Below, piece by piece: positions 16,435 through 24,431 of a stretch of 34,120 nucleotides of DNA; positions within the stretch are counted from its first letter, which is position 1; every line of letters starts with the position of its first letter. The notes below the pieces were generated by a model. That model saw only the letters and a program-made list of their open reading frames with translations. It did not search any database and was not told the DNA's origin. The stretch comes from Chloroflexota bacterium (GTDB taxonomy: Bacteria > Chloroflexota > Ktedonobacteria > Ktedonobacterales > Ktedonobacteraceae): NCBI GenBank assembly GCA_902812455.1, contig CADDZH010000054.1:1-34120 (forward strand), written 5' to 3'. A program made the translations under genes and the position numbers.

Positions 16435-17355
16435 ATGAAAAACATGCGTGAGAAACGTCCGGCCTTCTGCCACCTTTGTGGAGAAAGGCTTCAAGGCAGG
16501 TATCTCATCTATGACAATGGGTTAGTGGTATGTCCACGCTGCAATGCCAGCGTGCCGCACTGTGGTCTTTGCGGCATTCCCTCGCGCCAGCTCACGCAGG
16601 TGCGTGGGGTCCCGATCTGCCCTGCGTGCCTGCAAAAAGCGCCCGTGTGCTCAGCCTGCCATATTCCCATCCTGGGGGAGTACTTCCTTATTGGCGATTC
16701 ACCCATGCCCTACTGCGAATCGTGCATCAAAACGCGCCCGCGCTGCGATATCTGCCGTGCGCCACTTGATGAGCATGGCAAAACCTTCCCTGAACGAGGT
16801 GGAACAGCGAATCGCTGCGCCTCCTGCCTGCGCCTGGCGGTCACGACCTTTGCAGAGGCGCAACGTCTCTACCAGGAAACGGCCGACTTGTTGAGGCGAG
16901 AACTGCACCTGGATATCCCCATCTTGCCAGAACTCACTATCGTTGAACGCGCTATCCTGATCGAGTTGAACCGGCAGGCGAGCATTATTGGTGATGCTGG
17001 CACTCCATTAGGACCGGAACACCAGCACTTGCTGGGTTTCTTCCAGCGCATCGATGAGAATCGTCGTATCTACATCGAGCGCCTGCTTCCTCAGATGCTC
17101 TTCCGCGCGGTAGCGGCTCACGAGCTTGCCCACGCCTGGCAATCTATTCATGCTCCTTCAAAGCAATCGCTCATGATTTCCGAAGGGTTCGCGGAATGGG
17201 TAGCATATCGTGTTTTGCTTGCACTGGGGCAGCAGCACGACGCGGCTCGTTTAACTCGCCGCAACGATCTCTACGGCCAGGGCCTCCAGTACTTTATTGC
17301 TCTGGAACAGCGGGCTGGGCGTGAGGGCGTGTTAGAGCGAGCCAGGCAGGGATAG
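16435..17355 (+). CDS. DA1-like zinc metallopeptidase with four LIM-like zinc modules
   Basis: A 306-residue protein. Residues 12-131 hold eight CxxC pairs in regular order (C12/15, 33/36, 43/46, 62/65, 72/75, 94/97, 104/107, 128/131), enough for four four-cysteine zinc sites like LIM or treble-clef modules. The C-terminal half has the gluzincin motif HELAH at 229-233 (AAHELAHAWQ) and SEGFAEWVAYR at 249-258, where E250 or E254 would be the third zinc ligand. This layout matches the DA1 family, known in plants as a LIM-containing, ubiquitin-activated peptidase that controls growth; bacterial homologues are of unknown role. There is no signal peptide, so it is cytoplasmic. The ATG follows the upstream stop with no spacing and no clear ribosome site (alternative M4), implying coupled translation with the MqnD-like gene. 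Confidence 0.8.
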   Translation: MKNMREKRPAFCHLCGERLQGRYLIYDNGLVVCPRCNASVPHCGLCGIPSRQLTQVRGVPICPACLQKAPVCSACHIPILGEYFLIGDSPMPYCESCIKTRPRCDICRAPLDEHGKTFPERGGTANRCASCLRLAVTTFAEAQRLYQETADLLRRELHLDIPILPELTIVERAILIELNRQASIIGDAGTPLGPEHQHLLGFFQRIDENRRIYIERLLPQMLFRAVAAHELAHAWQSIHAPSKQSLMISEGFAEWVAYRVLLALGQQHDAARLTRRNDLYGQGLQYFIALEQRAGREGVLERARQG

Positions 17356-17401
17356 CTGCAGGCGCCGATTATGAAGATGAACAACATAAGCCAGCAATGC
17401 C

Positions 17402-17445
17402 TGTAGGGGCCGATTTATCGTGCCCATCGCCGATTTATCGGCTCC
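17402..17445 (+). repeat. GTAGGGGC-type intergenic repeat, copy 1
   Basis: GTAGGGGCCGATTTATCG followed by a second CCGATTTATCGG, a near-palindrome with two CCGAT/ATCGG dyads. It resembles 20608-20650. It lies between the 3' ends of two convergent genes. Confidence 0.7.
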
Positions 17446-17471
17446 AAGGGAGGACCATACCATTGGGAAGT

Positions 17472-18938
17472 TTAATAGGTAATGTTCATTTTAGAAGAAC
17501 AGGGGAAAATGAGCCCCTGCCCGTCATGATGAGCGCTCGCTACATCTACCAGGTTGAGTACCGTTGGTGCTACGTCCATGATTGTTGGTTCTCGCGTTCC
17601 TTCCTCTATCTTTGCCTCTGCTGGCATGTTGCCAATGAGCAAAACGCCATACATGCGATGATCGCCCGATATCACCTGGTGCCTGGCATTACTTGTCGCC
17701 AATGGCGTATAGATAGCGGTACTTACACCGAAATCGCTGCGCAGCTCGAAGAGGATATCAGGATAGATACCCACATATTTCCCACTGTAGATATCTTCCC
17801 GCTTGCTTACCCAGTTGAAGACGGGGCTTCCCTTCAATCGTAGTTCAGCGAGGCCTTGCAATAGTGATTGGCGTACCTGCTCATATGTTTTCCCTTTGCG
17901 TTCTATAGCTGTAAGGTTCAGTTTTATCCCACCAAAGGGCGTTAGTCTTGCCAGATCGACGACCTGGGCTATTGTGGCCTGCTCGTCAAGTATAGACGCC
18001 CTGGATCGGGAATGGTCAAGGATATCCTTCGTGAGTATCCATTGATTGGCATGTGGCAGCATATCCTGCGCATAAAAATGCGCCAGCAATTTCGCTGAAC
18101 GTTGTTTTGCCCGCTCGGCCAGATAGTGCCGGTTAAGGAGGCGCAGCGATCTCAATTTAGGTAACAGGAGTTCCTGGCTGCGCAGCCATTCATTGAGGTG
18201 AAGGCACGATGTGCAGCTTCGCCCGTGCCCATGTGCGCTCACTACCAGCAGGATGCAATCACGCTCCATAAGCGAACGAAATTGCCCGATACTGTGATCA
18301 AAGAGGCGATAGAAGTCCAGGATACGCCCTGAGTGTTTGTTGCGTCCTGGATATGCGGGATCACCGGGGTCGCTATATCGCCAGAGTACATGCTGGACAT
18401 AATCCAGCGCATCTAACTGCAAGAAGAAGATATCCCAGGGTTCGCGCTGGAAAAGCTCCAATCCCCGCTCAACTTGCTGTTCTGTGAATGCATACAGCGT
18501 GGAGCAAAGATTGCCGGGTTGATGCTGGTGCATATTCCCCTTGAACTCCAGTGGAGGCAAGGTGTGTATTTCGACATTCACCAACCCGGCTGAAGTACTG
18601 AATCGTGCATTGACGATACATACACGTTTCCCGGCCCGCCCTGCAATGTCCCAGAACGCTTCGCCGGCAGGCAACCTGTATGCCGGTGCCTTGTCTGCGC
18701 CTGCATTGGTAACGGTATTGTTGACATAATATTCCCTGCTCAAGATACCGTGATTAGCCGGATTAAGACCTGTGTAGATGCTGGCCCAGGCAGGATCGCT
18801 CTCAGGGGGGAAGCATGATTTCAATTCGAGGAACGGCGATTCCAGCATCAGGCAGCGCAGGTTGGGTAATGAGGGGCCATAGACGCGCAGCAGGTCAGCA
18901 TCCAACCCATCAATTCCAATTATCACTACTCGTGCCAT
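17472..18938 (-). CDS. Alkaline phosphatase superfamily (type I phosphodiesterase/phosphohydrolase-like) protein
   Basis: Start ATG 18938 is set by GAGGAGGAGG upstream; the frame is open back to 19142 but that part shows no ribosome site and covers a repeat. The 488-residue protein matches the AlkP-superfamily phosphohydrolase/phosphomutase group: VVIIGIDGLD with metal ligand D10, FPPESDPAWASIYTGLNPANHG with the probable nucleophile region near S47, LDALDYVQHVLWRYSDPGDP with D179 and H183, and SGDHRMYGVLLIGN with H427. The usual SDHG metal motif is SAHG here (A235), so one ligand appears to be lost. No signal peptide is visible. It is divergent from the flippase/glycosyltransferase pair, so a role in modifying or hydrolysing a phospho-linked glycan precursor is possible, but this is inference. 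Confidence 0.8.
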   Translation of the reverse strand: MARVVIIGIDGLDADLLRVYGPSLPNLRCLMLESPFLELKSCFPPESDPAWASIYTGLNPANHGILSREYYVNNTVTNAGADKAPAYRLPAGEAFWDIAGRAGKRVCIVNARFSTSAGLVNVEIHTLPPLEFKGNMHQHQPGNLCSTLYAFTEQQVERGLELFQREPWDIFFLQLDALDYVQHVLWRYSDPGDPAYPGRNKHSGRILDFYRLFDHSIGQFRSLMERDCILLVVSAHGHGRSCTSCLHLNEWLRSQELLLPKLRSLRLLNRHYLAERAKQRSAKLLAHFYAQDMLPHANQWILTKDILDHSRSRASILDEQATIAQVVDLARLTPFGGIKLNLTAIERKGKTYEQVRQSLLQGLAELRLKGSPVFNWVSKREDIYSGKYVGIYPDILFELRSDFGVSTAIYTPLATSNARHQVISGDHRMYGVLLIGNMPAEAKIEEGTREPTIMDVAPTVLNLVDVASAHHDGQGLIFPCSSKMNITY

Positions 18939-19070
18939 GAAATCCTCCTCCTCTACGTTACCACTACATCTTTCATTATACAAACCTGCTGAAATACTGG
19001 CCTCGTTGCAGGCATGAAGTTTCCAAGCCACGCCGTTTAGATCCGGTTTTAGGGTGAGCGAGGAGACAGG

Positions 19071-19109
19071 AGGGCAAGCGCAAGGCCCCCATCGCCCCTT
19101 GCCCCTACA
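19071..19109 (-). repeat. GTAGGGGC-type intergenic repeat, copy 2
   Basis: On the minus strand GTAGGGGCAAGGGGCGATGG continues into GGGCCTTGCGCTTGCCC, a G-rich half and a complementary C-rich half. It lies in the divergent gap 18939-19299, which otherwise contains no gene that I can see. Confidence 0.6.
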
Positions 19110-19299
19110 GGCTTCGAGCCGTCTAATATGCTGGATATTCAATCCTTAACGGGATAGGCGCGGATTGCAACCCACTCACAACCCGATTCCCACCGGATTC
19201 ACACCAGGAATTTCTCTGGGACGTGGCATACTGGAAGAAAGTCTGGCACCTGTTGTTTTCCTGGGAGGATGATGATACGTTGGGTGGAGGGGAAAGCAT

Positions 19300-20595
19300 A
19301 TGCTTTTACAGCAAGCGCGAACAGCCCCAGGAAGGCCGGGCGTCGCGCGTCCTGGCCTCTGGAGCTTAAGCGCAACCGCCTGTTCTGGTCTTCTCAGCGC
19401 AGGCACACTCATTCTTATTGCGCGCAGCCTGAACCCTGCTGGCTTCGGTAGCTACATGTTTGTGACATGGCTGGCAACGGTAGCCACACCCGCTATTGGT
19501 GTTGGCATGTCAACGCTGACAAGCCGCCATCTCGCTGAGATCCAGGGACGTGAGAAGGTGCAGGTCGTAGCAGGTATCTTCCAGTTTGTATGGAGGCGGC
19601 AATACCGCCGGGTACTGATCTACTGCCTGGTCTACCTGCTGCTGATTGTCCCGCTCTCTCGCCTCTACGGCCAGCTCGCACCCGCTCACTTGCTCTTCCT
19701 GGCGGGCGTTTCTGTGCTACCGCTCCTACTTTATAGTACCGTGAGCATTACATTGCGCAGCCTGCACCGCTTCGATCTCCTGGCAGCCATTCACCTCTTC
19801 GGGACAGTAATTACCTTGCTCCTCGTGTTGCTCCTGATTGAGAGCCACGACGTGCGCATCGATGTCTTGCTCCTGGCGCTGGCAATAGCCAACTCGCTGG
19901 CACTTGCTGCCGCGCTCGCCTCGATTATACGGTTACTCCCCATGAAGCAGGCTATACAGCCAGGTCCATTCCTGAAAGATCGCCTGACGCGGGGCTTAAG
20001 CAACTCATTGCTCCTCTTCACATTCGATGTGATCGTCTGGCAGCGCTGCGAGTTGCTATTGCTGGCTCGTGGACATAGCACGGCTGACCTCGGCTTTTAT
20101 GCGCTGAGCGCGCTCATAAGCACCCGGGTTATGAATATTTCCCCAGCGCTGCTATCAACCTGTATTTTGCCATTGTTCTTTCGCTATATTCCCGGCCAGC
20201 GCTATACCAATGCGGCCAGTGCTTTTGTGAAAACGTCACTTTATGTAGCCGTCATCGCTGTGCCCTTGTGCGTACTTAGCATATTGCTGTGCCCATACTT
20301 CATATCCTATTGCTTTGGAGAGGCCTACCTGCCGGTAGTTACTCCCCTGCGTATCCTGCTCGTTTCCGCCGCCTTTGGCAGTGTTTCTACGGTAAGTTTG
20401 ACTCACCTTGCCAATGCTGACCGCAGGCGTGCCCAGGTACGGTTGGGTATGGTTACGGCGCTTTTGAAAATAGCTCTGGCCGTGCCGGGTATTGTTCTAT
20501 GGGGCATCACAGGTGCAGCGCTGGCCAGCGCAGTAGCACAGATTATCTCTGCCATCGGCTCAATCTTCATCTGCAAGAGAGCTTTGTTTACCTGA
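19300..20595 (+). CDS. Polysaccharide flippase (Wzx/MOP-family membrane protein)
   Basis: A 431-residue polytopic protein with about 12 hydrophobic helices and short charged loops, in the pattern of oligosaccharide flippases: first helix after residue 20 (WSLSATACSGLLSAGTLILIARSLNPAGFGSYMF), the typical helix pair around GVGMSTLTSRHLAEIQGRE, and late helices VPGIVLWGITGAALASAVAQIISAIGSIF. ARSLNPAGFGSY resembles the ARxLGPxxFGxY motif of this group. It would move lipid-linked sugar units across the membrane. A GGAGGGGA site lies about eight bases before the ATG. The glycosyltransferase gene follows 73 bp later on the same strand, with a repeat between them. Substrate cannot be read from the sequence. 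Confidence 0.88.
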   Translation: MLLQQARTAPGRPGVARPGLWSLSATACSGLLSAGTLILIARSLNPAGFGSYMFVTWLATVATPAIGVGMSTLTSRHLAEIQGREKVQVVAGIFQFVWRRQYRRVLIYCLVYLLLIVPLSRLYGQLAPAHLLFLAGVSVLPLLLYSTVSITLRSLHRFDLLAAIHLFGTVITLLLVLLLIESHDVRIDVLLLALAIANSLALAAALASIIRLLPMKQAIQPGPFLKDRLTRGLSNSLLLFTFDVIVWQRCELLLLARGHSTADLGFYALSALISTRVMNISPALLSTCILPLFFRYIPGQRYTNAASAFVKTSLYVAVIAVPLCVLSILLCPYFISYCFGEAYLPVVTPLRILLVSAAFGSVSTVSLTHLANADRRRAQVRLGMVTALLKIALAVPGIVLWGITGAALASAVAQIISAIGSIFICKRALFT

Positions 20596-20607
20596 CATTC
20601 AGGTGAC

Positions 20608-20650
20608 GTAGGGGCCCGATTGATCGCGCCCAATGCTGATTTATCGGCCA
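20608..20650 (+). repeat. GTAGGGGC-type intergenic repeat, copy 3
   Basis: GTAGGGGCCCGATTGATCGC then GCTGATTTATCGGCCA. It is closely similar to 17402-17445, base for base over most of its length. It covers an ATG at 20633 that is in frame with the next gene but is not the likely start. Confidence 0.7.
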
Positions 20651-20668
20651 CATGTAGAAGGATTATTC

Positions 20669-22951
20669 ATGACGATCCAGCAGCAATCAGAAGCGCATAC
20701 ATCTCGCAACAAAATACGCAAGCGATCTCGACCAAAAACCCTACCACGTTTCAGTGTGATTCTTTGCACCTACAACCGGTGCGACCTGGTGCTCACTGCG
20801 CTAGCCAGCCTGCGGCGCCAGACCCTGGCATATGATCAATTTGAGGTGATTGTCGTCGATAATGGCTCTAGTGACGATACCCTCAACGTTGTGCGCACCT
20901 ACGTGAGTGCGGGAGTCCAGCACGAGCGATCGCCGGAAGAGAGCTGGCAGGTTCAATGCCTGTCAGAGCCACAGAATGGGCTGGCTTATGCGCGTCATAC
21001 CGGCTTGATGGCTGCATCAGGCGAAATAGCCGTATTTCTCGATGACGATAGCATTGCCGAGCCTCATTTCCTTGAGCGATTGCTTGCCGCATATGAAGAA
21101 ACAGGAGCAGATGCTATAGGCGGGCGAGTTGAACTGCGCTGGGAGGCGCCTCGTCCTCACTGGCTTACTGATGATCTGCTGGATGTGCTGGGCTACTTTG
21201 CCCCTTCCCCTACACGAATGCAGTTGCAGGCAGCCAGCCAGGTAACGAGTTTCAGCAACTGTAACTTTTCGGTCAAGGTCGAGGCCCTGCGCTCTATTGG
21301 ATATTTCTCGCCTTTTCTGAGCAGGAGGCAGCATTTCCCCGCTATCCTGGAAATTCAGGACATCTGTGAACGCCTTTGCAAAGCCGGTTACACGCTCTGG
21401 TACGAGCCAGAAGCAATTGTAGTTCATCGCGTTCCGGCTGCGCGCTTGAATCGTGCTTATTTTGTGGGACGGGCCTACTGGCAGGGGCGTTCAGAGGTGC
21501 TCTTACAATATAGCAGGAATGGTCCTGATGAAGACGCCAGGATCAATACACCGCGAGAGATATTGCAAGCTATACTTCCTGAGTTGAAGCAAATCATCTA
21601 TCTCTCATTGCTACATCGTCCCCTGCTCCGGCTAGCAGGCCAGCCCACAAGCGAGAGGATAGAGGCAGCCATGGCACAGGCCAGGGAATGGGGACGTTTA
21701 GAGCAGCGGTTGCGCTTCCTCGATCGTGCCCCCATTGAAGCGCTGCCGCTTAAGCGGGATGAGCATCATACACAAGAGTCCAGGACACCCACAAGGGGTA
21801 TCCCTACTCTAGACGTAGCGGCTGGCATCATGTCCAGGGTAGGGGCAGGGTTTCGCCACGTCGTGGCCACCCCTGTCGTATTGCTTGTTGGCTCCGCAGA
21901 GCAGGACCCGGCAGCCGAGCTATTAGCCCGCGCCCTGCGAGCGCAAGGCATTTCTTGTACGCAAGTGACTTCCGATATTCCTTTAGCCTGGCTCTGGCGG
22001 CATCGCGCCTATCACACGCAATCTATTGGCATTATCCACTTTTATCGCCCCGGAGCTTTACAATTGACACACTGGCAGCGCCGGCGCTTGTGGTTCCGGC
22101 TCTGGCTGGCCCGCTGCCTGGGCATATGCATCGTTACTACAGATGCTGGCGGCTGGTGGCAAAGCACACATAGCCTGCGCTCCCTTTCGCGTCGCCTTCT
22201 GGAGCGCAAACTACTCTACTCTAGTGATATTGTGCTTGCTTTTACTCGCCAGCCCGAACAACTGTATCCTGACAAGAACCTGCGCCGTCATGTGCGCTGC
22301 CTGCCTCATCCAGGCTTCCATGGCTACTATACCCAGCCGCTAGAACGTACACAGGCTCGCCGGCAGCTTGGCCTACCTACATCTGCCTGCTTCGTGTATC
22401 TCTGTTTCGCTTCCGCTCATACGGAACGAGAACTTATCCGCCTGATCGAGGCATTTGATGAGATGAAAACACAGAAGAAGGTACACGGGAAGCCTCAATT
22501 GTTGCTTGTTGGTTCTCCACAGGAGAAGAAACGCTCATCAGCACGCATTCTGAAGCTTGCTGCTCGCGAACAGGCCATTCACCTGTACCCGGCAAACCCT
22601 ACTAAAGAGGATATGAACCTTTATATGGGAGCGGCTGATGCTGTTGTCCTGCCGCATTTTGCTATGCAGAAGGCGGGTATGCTACAAACTGCCATGCTTG
22701 CGCTCTCCTATGGACTGGTTGTGGTGGCCCCTAATCTTCCACGCTTTCGCGGCATGTTGCCGCCTCGCGCCAGCGTGCTCTATGATCCTGCTCGCCAGGA
22801 ATCGCTCGTGCAGGCCTGCATGAAGGCGCAAACGCTGCGCTACCGCATGACAGAAAAAGAGCTGGCAGCGCTAGAGGCAGAAAGCGGCTGGGGGAACTAT
22901 GCTTATCGCTTGCTGAAAATATATAAGCGGATACTGGCTCCCAGGAGCTAG
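20669..22951 (+). CDS. Two-domain glycosyltransferase (GT2-type plus GT-B/GT4-like)
   Basis: Start ATG 20669 has AAGGA at 20658-20662; an in-frame ATG at 20633 lies inside a repeat. The 760-residue protein begins with a basic tail, then a GT-A fold family 2 domain (about 28-300): FSVILCTYNR, VIVVDNGSSDDT, GLAYARHTGL and the metal/nucleotide-binding DDD at 125-127, followed by NCNFSVK and EIQDICERL typical of the acceptor side. A second region from about residue 400 resembles a GT-B enzyme: VVLLVGSAEQ...LARALRAQG in the first half and LLLVGSPQ, LYMGAADAVVLPHFAMQKAGMLQTAMLALSYGLVVVAP, VLYDP in the second, as in GT4 proteins with their E-x7-E region altered. No membrane segment is evident. It probably extends the glycan that the flippase exports. 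Confidence 0.88.
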   Translation: MTIQQQSEAHTSRNKIRKRSRPKTLPRFSVILCTYNRCDLVLTALASLRRQTLAYDQFEVIVVDNGSSDDTLNVVRTYVSAGVQHERSPEESWQVQCLSEPQNGLAYARHTGLMAASGEIAVFLDDDSIAEPHFLERLLAAYEETGADAIGGRVELRWEAPRPHWLTDDLLDVLGYFAPSPTRMQLQAASQVTSFSNCNFSVKVEALRSIGYFSPFLSRRQHFPAILEIQDICERLCKAGYTLWYEPEAIVVHRVPAARLNRAYFVGRAYWQGRSEVLLQYSRNGPDEDARINTPREILQAILPELKQIIYLSLLHRPLLRLAGQPTSERIEAAMAQAREWGRLEQRLRFLDRAPIEALPLKRDEHHTQESRTPTRGIPTLDVAAGIMSRVGAGFRHVVATPVVLLVGSAEQDPAAELLARALRAQGISCTQVTSDIPLAWLWRHRAYHTQSIGIIHFYRPGALQLTHWQRRRLWFRLWLARCLGICIVTTDAGGWWQSTHSLRSLSRRLLERKLLYSSDIVLAFTRQPEQLYPDKNLRRHVRCLPHPGFHGYYTQPLERTQARRQLGLPTSACFVYLCFASAHTERELIRLIEAFDEMKTQKKVHGKPQLLLVGSPQEKKRSSARILKLAAREQAIHLYPANPTKEDMNLYMGAADAVVLPHFAMQKAGMLQTAMLALSYGLVVVAPNLPRFRGMLPPRASVLYDPARQESLVQACMKAQTLRYRMTEKELAALEAESGWGNYAYRLLKIYKRILAPRS

Positions 22952-22994
22952 TGGGGCACTTGCACCGTCCTTGTCCGGTTCTATCAATTATCGG

Positions 22995-23028
22995 GGCCGG
23001 ACCGGGGCGACCTTGCGGTCGCCCCTAC
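22995..23028. repeat. GGGGCGACC/GGTCGCCCC palindromic repeat, copy 4
   Basis: Perfect 9-bp arms GGGGCGACC 23004-23012 and GGTCGCCCC 23017-23025 with loop TTGC, ending CCCCTAC, the complement of the GTAGGGG end of the other copies. There is no T tract, so it is not a standard terminator, though it could slow RNA polymerase or block 3' decay after the glycosyltransferase gene. Confidence 0.7.
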
Positions 23029-23164
23029 CATGATGCGATTCGTGTTCCCCGGTGAGGAGAATTCCAGCCCCAGGTTTTTGATAGGACATGCCCCAAATGC
23101 CAACAGCCTACAGCGCCCTGAGGTGGGTCAATCTTAAATGGACCGTTGAAGGGGATCTTCTACA

Positions 23165-24001
23165 TTAGCAGCCCACAGCAAAGGGCTCCCGATAGATCAC
23201 GCCCTCATCGGCAGTACTCACCTGATGGTAAGTGTAGCTGTTGCCAGGCCTTGGACTCAGGTAACCGGCCTCCTTCACGATGGCGGGTGCCGCGCCAACA
23301 GATGGGATCAACACAGGTGCGAAGGCCCAGTTATCGGCGGGAACCAGTCCACCGATGAAACGCCCAAGGGCACGATGCTCAGACTCGATCGTGGCAATCT
23401 GCCCAGCAATCCGCGCAAGAACTGGCTGGCCCATCGCCGCAAACTCATGAATCGCCGCGAGGAACGCCGAGTCGAAGACGCCCTCCAGTTGCTGCTGCGT
23501 CGCAATAAACAGATTCAGATCCTCGAACGTATCGTCGCCATGCGGGAAGCTAAAGGTGCTCGCGAGGGGTGTGCCACCATTGGCGACAAAGAAGAGTTCG
23601 TGAATCTGCTCTTCGATCAGAGCGGCTTCTATGGCATCCGCTGCCGCTCCGCTGATGCCAAGCCTACCAAAGTTAGCCACCCCATTCGTGTAGAAAGTGA
23701 CTGCTAACCGCTCTGCGGTCGCCGCGACGCTCAAGATCGTCGCGATCGAATCGATAGTACAACTCGATCCACTTAGCGCCTCTGCATGTACAATACTCTT
23801 AGGAGTCAGAAGTGCGTCGGCGCCAATAGCCAGGCCTGTTGCCCCTACCGCTCCTGCAATAGCGCCTTTGAGAATCGCACGACGTGACCGCGGACGGCTA
23901 AACGATTCAAACAGTTTGGTAGTAGCGATCTCAGGGGTTAACTCAACAGTTTTCGCCTCTTCGACCGGCGTCTTTTGAGACATCTCCTCAGGTGTCTTCA
24001 T
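23165..24001 (-). CDS. Tat-exported ferritin-like domain protein
   Basis: Start ATG 24001 (AAAGGA about 11 bases upstream) gives 278 residues; the open frame runs back to 24088 without a ribosome site. The N-terminus is polar for about 38 residues, then SRRAILK at 39-45 and a hydrophobic stretch AIAGAVGATGLAIGADALL, a twin-arginine signal. The mature part is a four-helix ferritin-like domain with helix residues able to bind metal: E97 in ATAERLAV, EEQIHELFF at 130-138, HEFAAM at 185-190 and ESEHRALGRF at 206-215. Such secreted ferritin-2-like proteins bind iron or act in stress/envelope protection, but the role here is not known. The domain is followed by about 60 residues (PVLIPSVGAAPAIVKEAGYLSPRPG) of low similarity to it. 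It is divergent from the DUF4383 gene. Confidence 0.82.
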   Translation of the reverse strand: MKTPEEMSQKTPVEEAKTVELTPEIATTKLFESFSRPRSRRAILKGAIAGAVGATGLAIGADALLTPKSIVHAEALSGSSCTIDSIATILSVAATAERLAVTFYTNGVANFGRLGISGAAADAIEAALIEEQIHELFFVANGGTPLASTFSFPHGDDTFEDLNLFIATQQQLEGVFDSAFLAAIHEFAAMGQPVLARIAGQIATIESEHRALGRFIGGLVPADNWAFAPVLIPSVGAAPAIVKEAGYLSPRPGNSYTYHQVSTADEGVIYREPFAVGC

Positions 24002-24431
24002 GAATGAATCAATCCTTTCTTGCTTGTACCCGCTTCTATGCGAGCACATGTGTTGGTCACTGCACAAAGTATCGCAATGACGTATCAACTGTAATCCGCG
24101 ATAGATAACCAGAAGCGATTGTTTTCAAAAGATGCGCATCTCAGAAACCGAAACTGAAAAGGAAATGGTGCCGCGCATATAAAATAGCCAGCGCCCCCAA
24201 TTCTCGCTTCTGTACAGAAATACGCCAGATAGGCACGTTTGGATTTCTCAAATCCAGCGATGTTCTTACTCGTCTACTATAGGGTCAAGCCTTCTTTATC
24301 TAATGTGTATCTCTGCTCTCGCCTCATGAGAGGTTAATGAAATAAATCCATCTCTCCTTCAAAGGCGTAGTCTGTAGTGAGGTGAGTTACCTCACGTGGT
24401 AGATATAGTAGTTGAGACAAAGGAGAACTTT
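24002..24431. other. Divergent intergenic region with a palindromic operator-like site
   Basis: 430 bp between the ferritin-like gene (-) and the DUF4383 gene (+). I see no gene. It should hold both promoters. A perfect inverted repeat at 24377-24395 is listed apart, and a TATAGT box (24404-24409) follows it on the plus strand. No good -35 partner was found for it. Confidence 0.6.
24377..24395. promoter_or_regulatory. Perfect 7-bp inverted repeat, candidate operator
   Basis: GTGAGGT 24377-24383 and ACCTCAC 24389-24395, separated by GAGTT. It lies just before a TATAGT -10-like box at 24404-24409, so a protein bound here would cover the -35 area of the DUF4383 gene. Confidence 0.5.

Noticed and set aside
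15556..16494. Open frame of 312 codons on the minus strand
   Set aside because: Antisense to the MqnD-like gene and running through the tail of the tRNA terminator; no motif.
18939..19142. N-terminal extension of the AlkP-superfamily protein
   Set aside because: The extra 68 residues cover a repeat and lack a ribosome site, while ATG 18938 has GAGGAGGAGG and starts directly at the conserved first strand.
20633..20668. Upstream ATG start for the two-domain glycosyltransferase
   Set aside because: It lies inside a GTAGGGGC repeat without a ribosome site; ATG 20669 has AAGGA at good spacing.
23004..23025. Intrinsic terminator after the glycosyltransferase gene
   Set aside because: The hairpin is strong but is followed by TACC and no T tract, and its core recurs elsewhere, so it is listed as a repeat.
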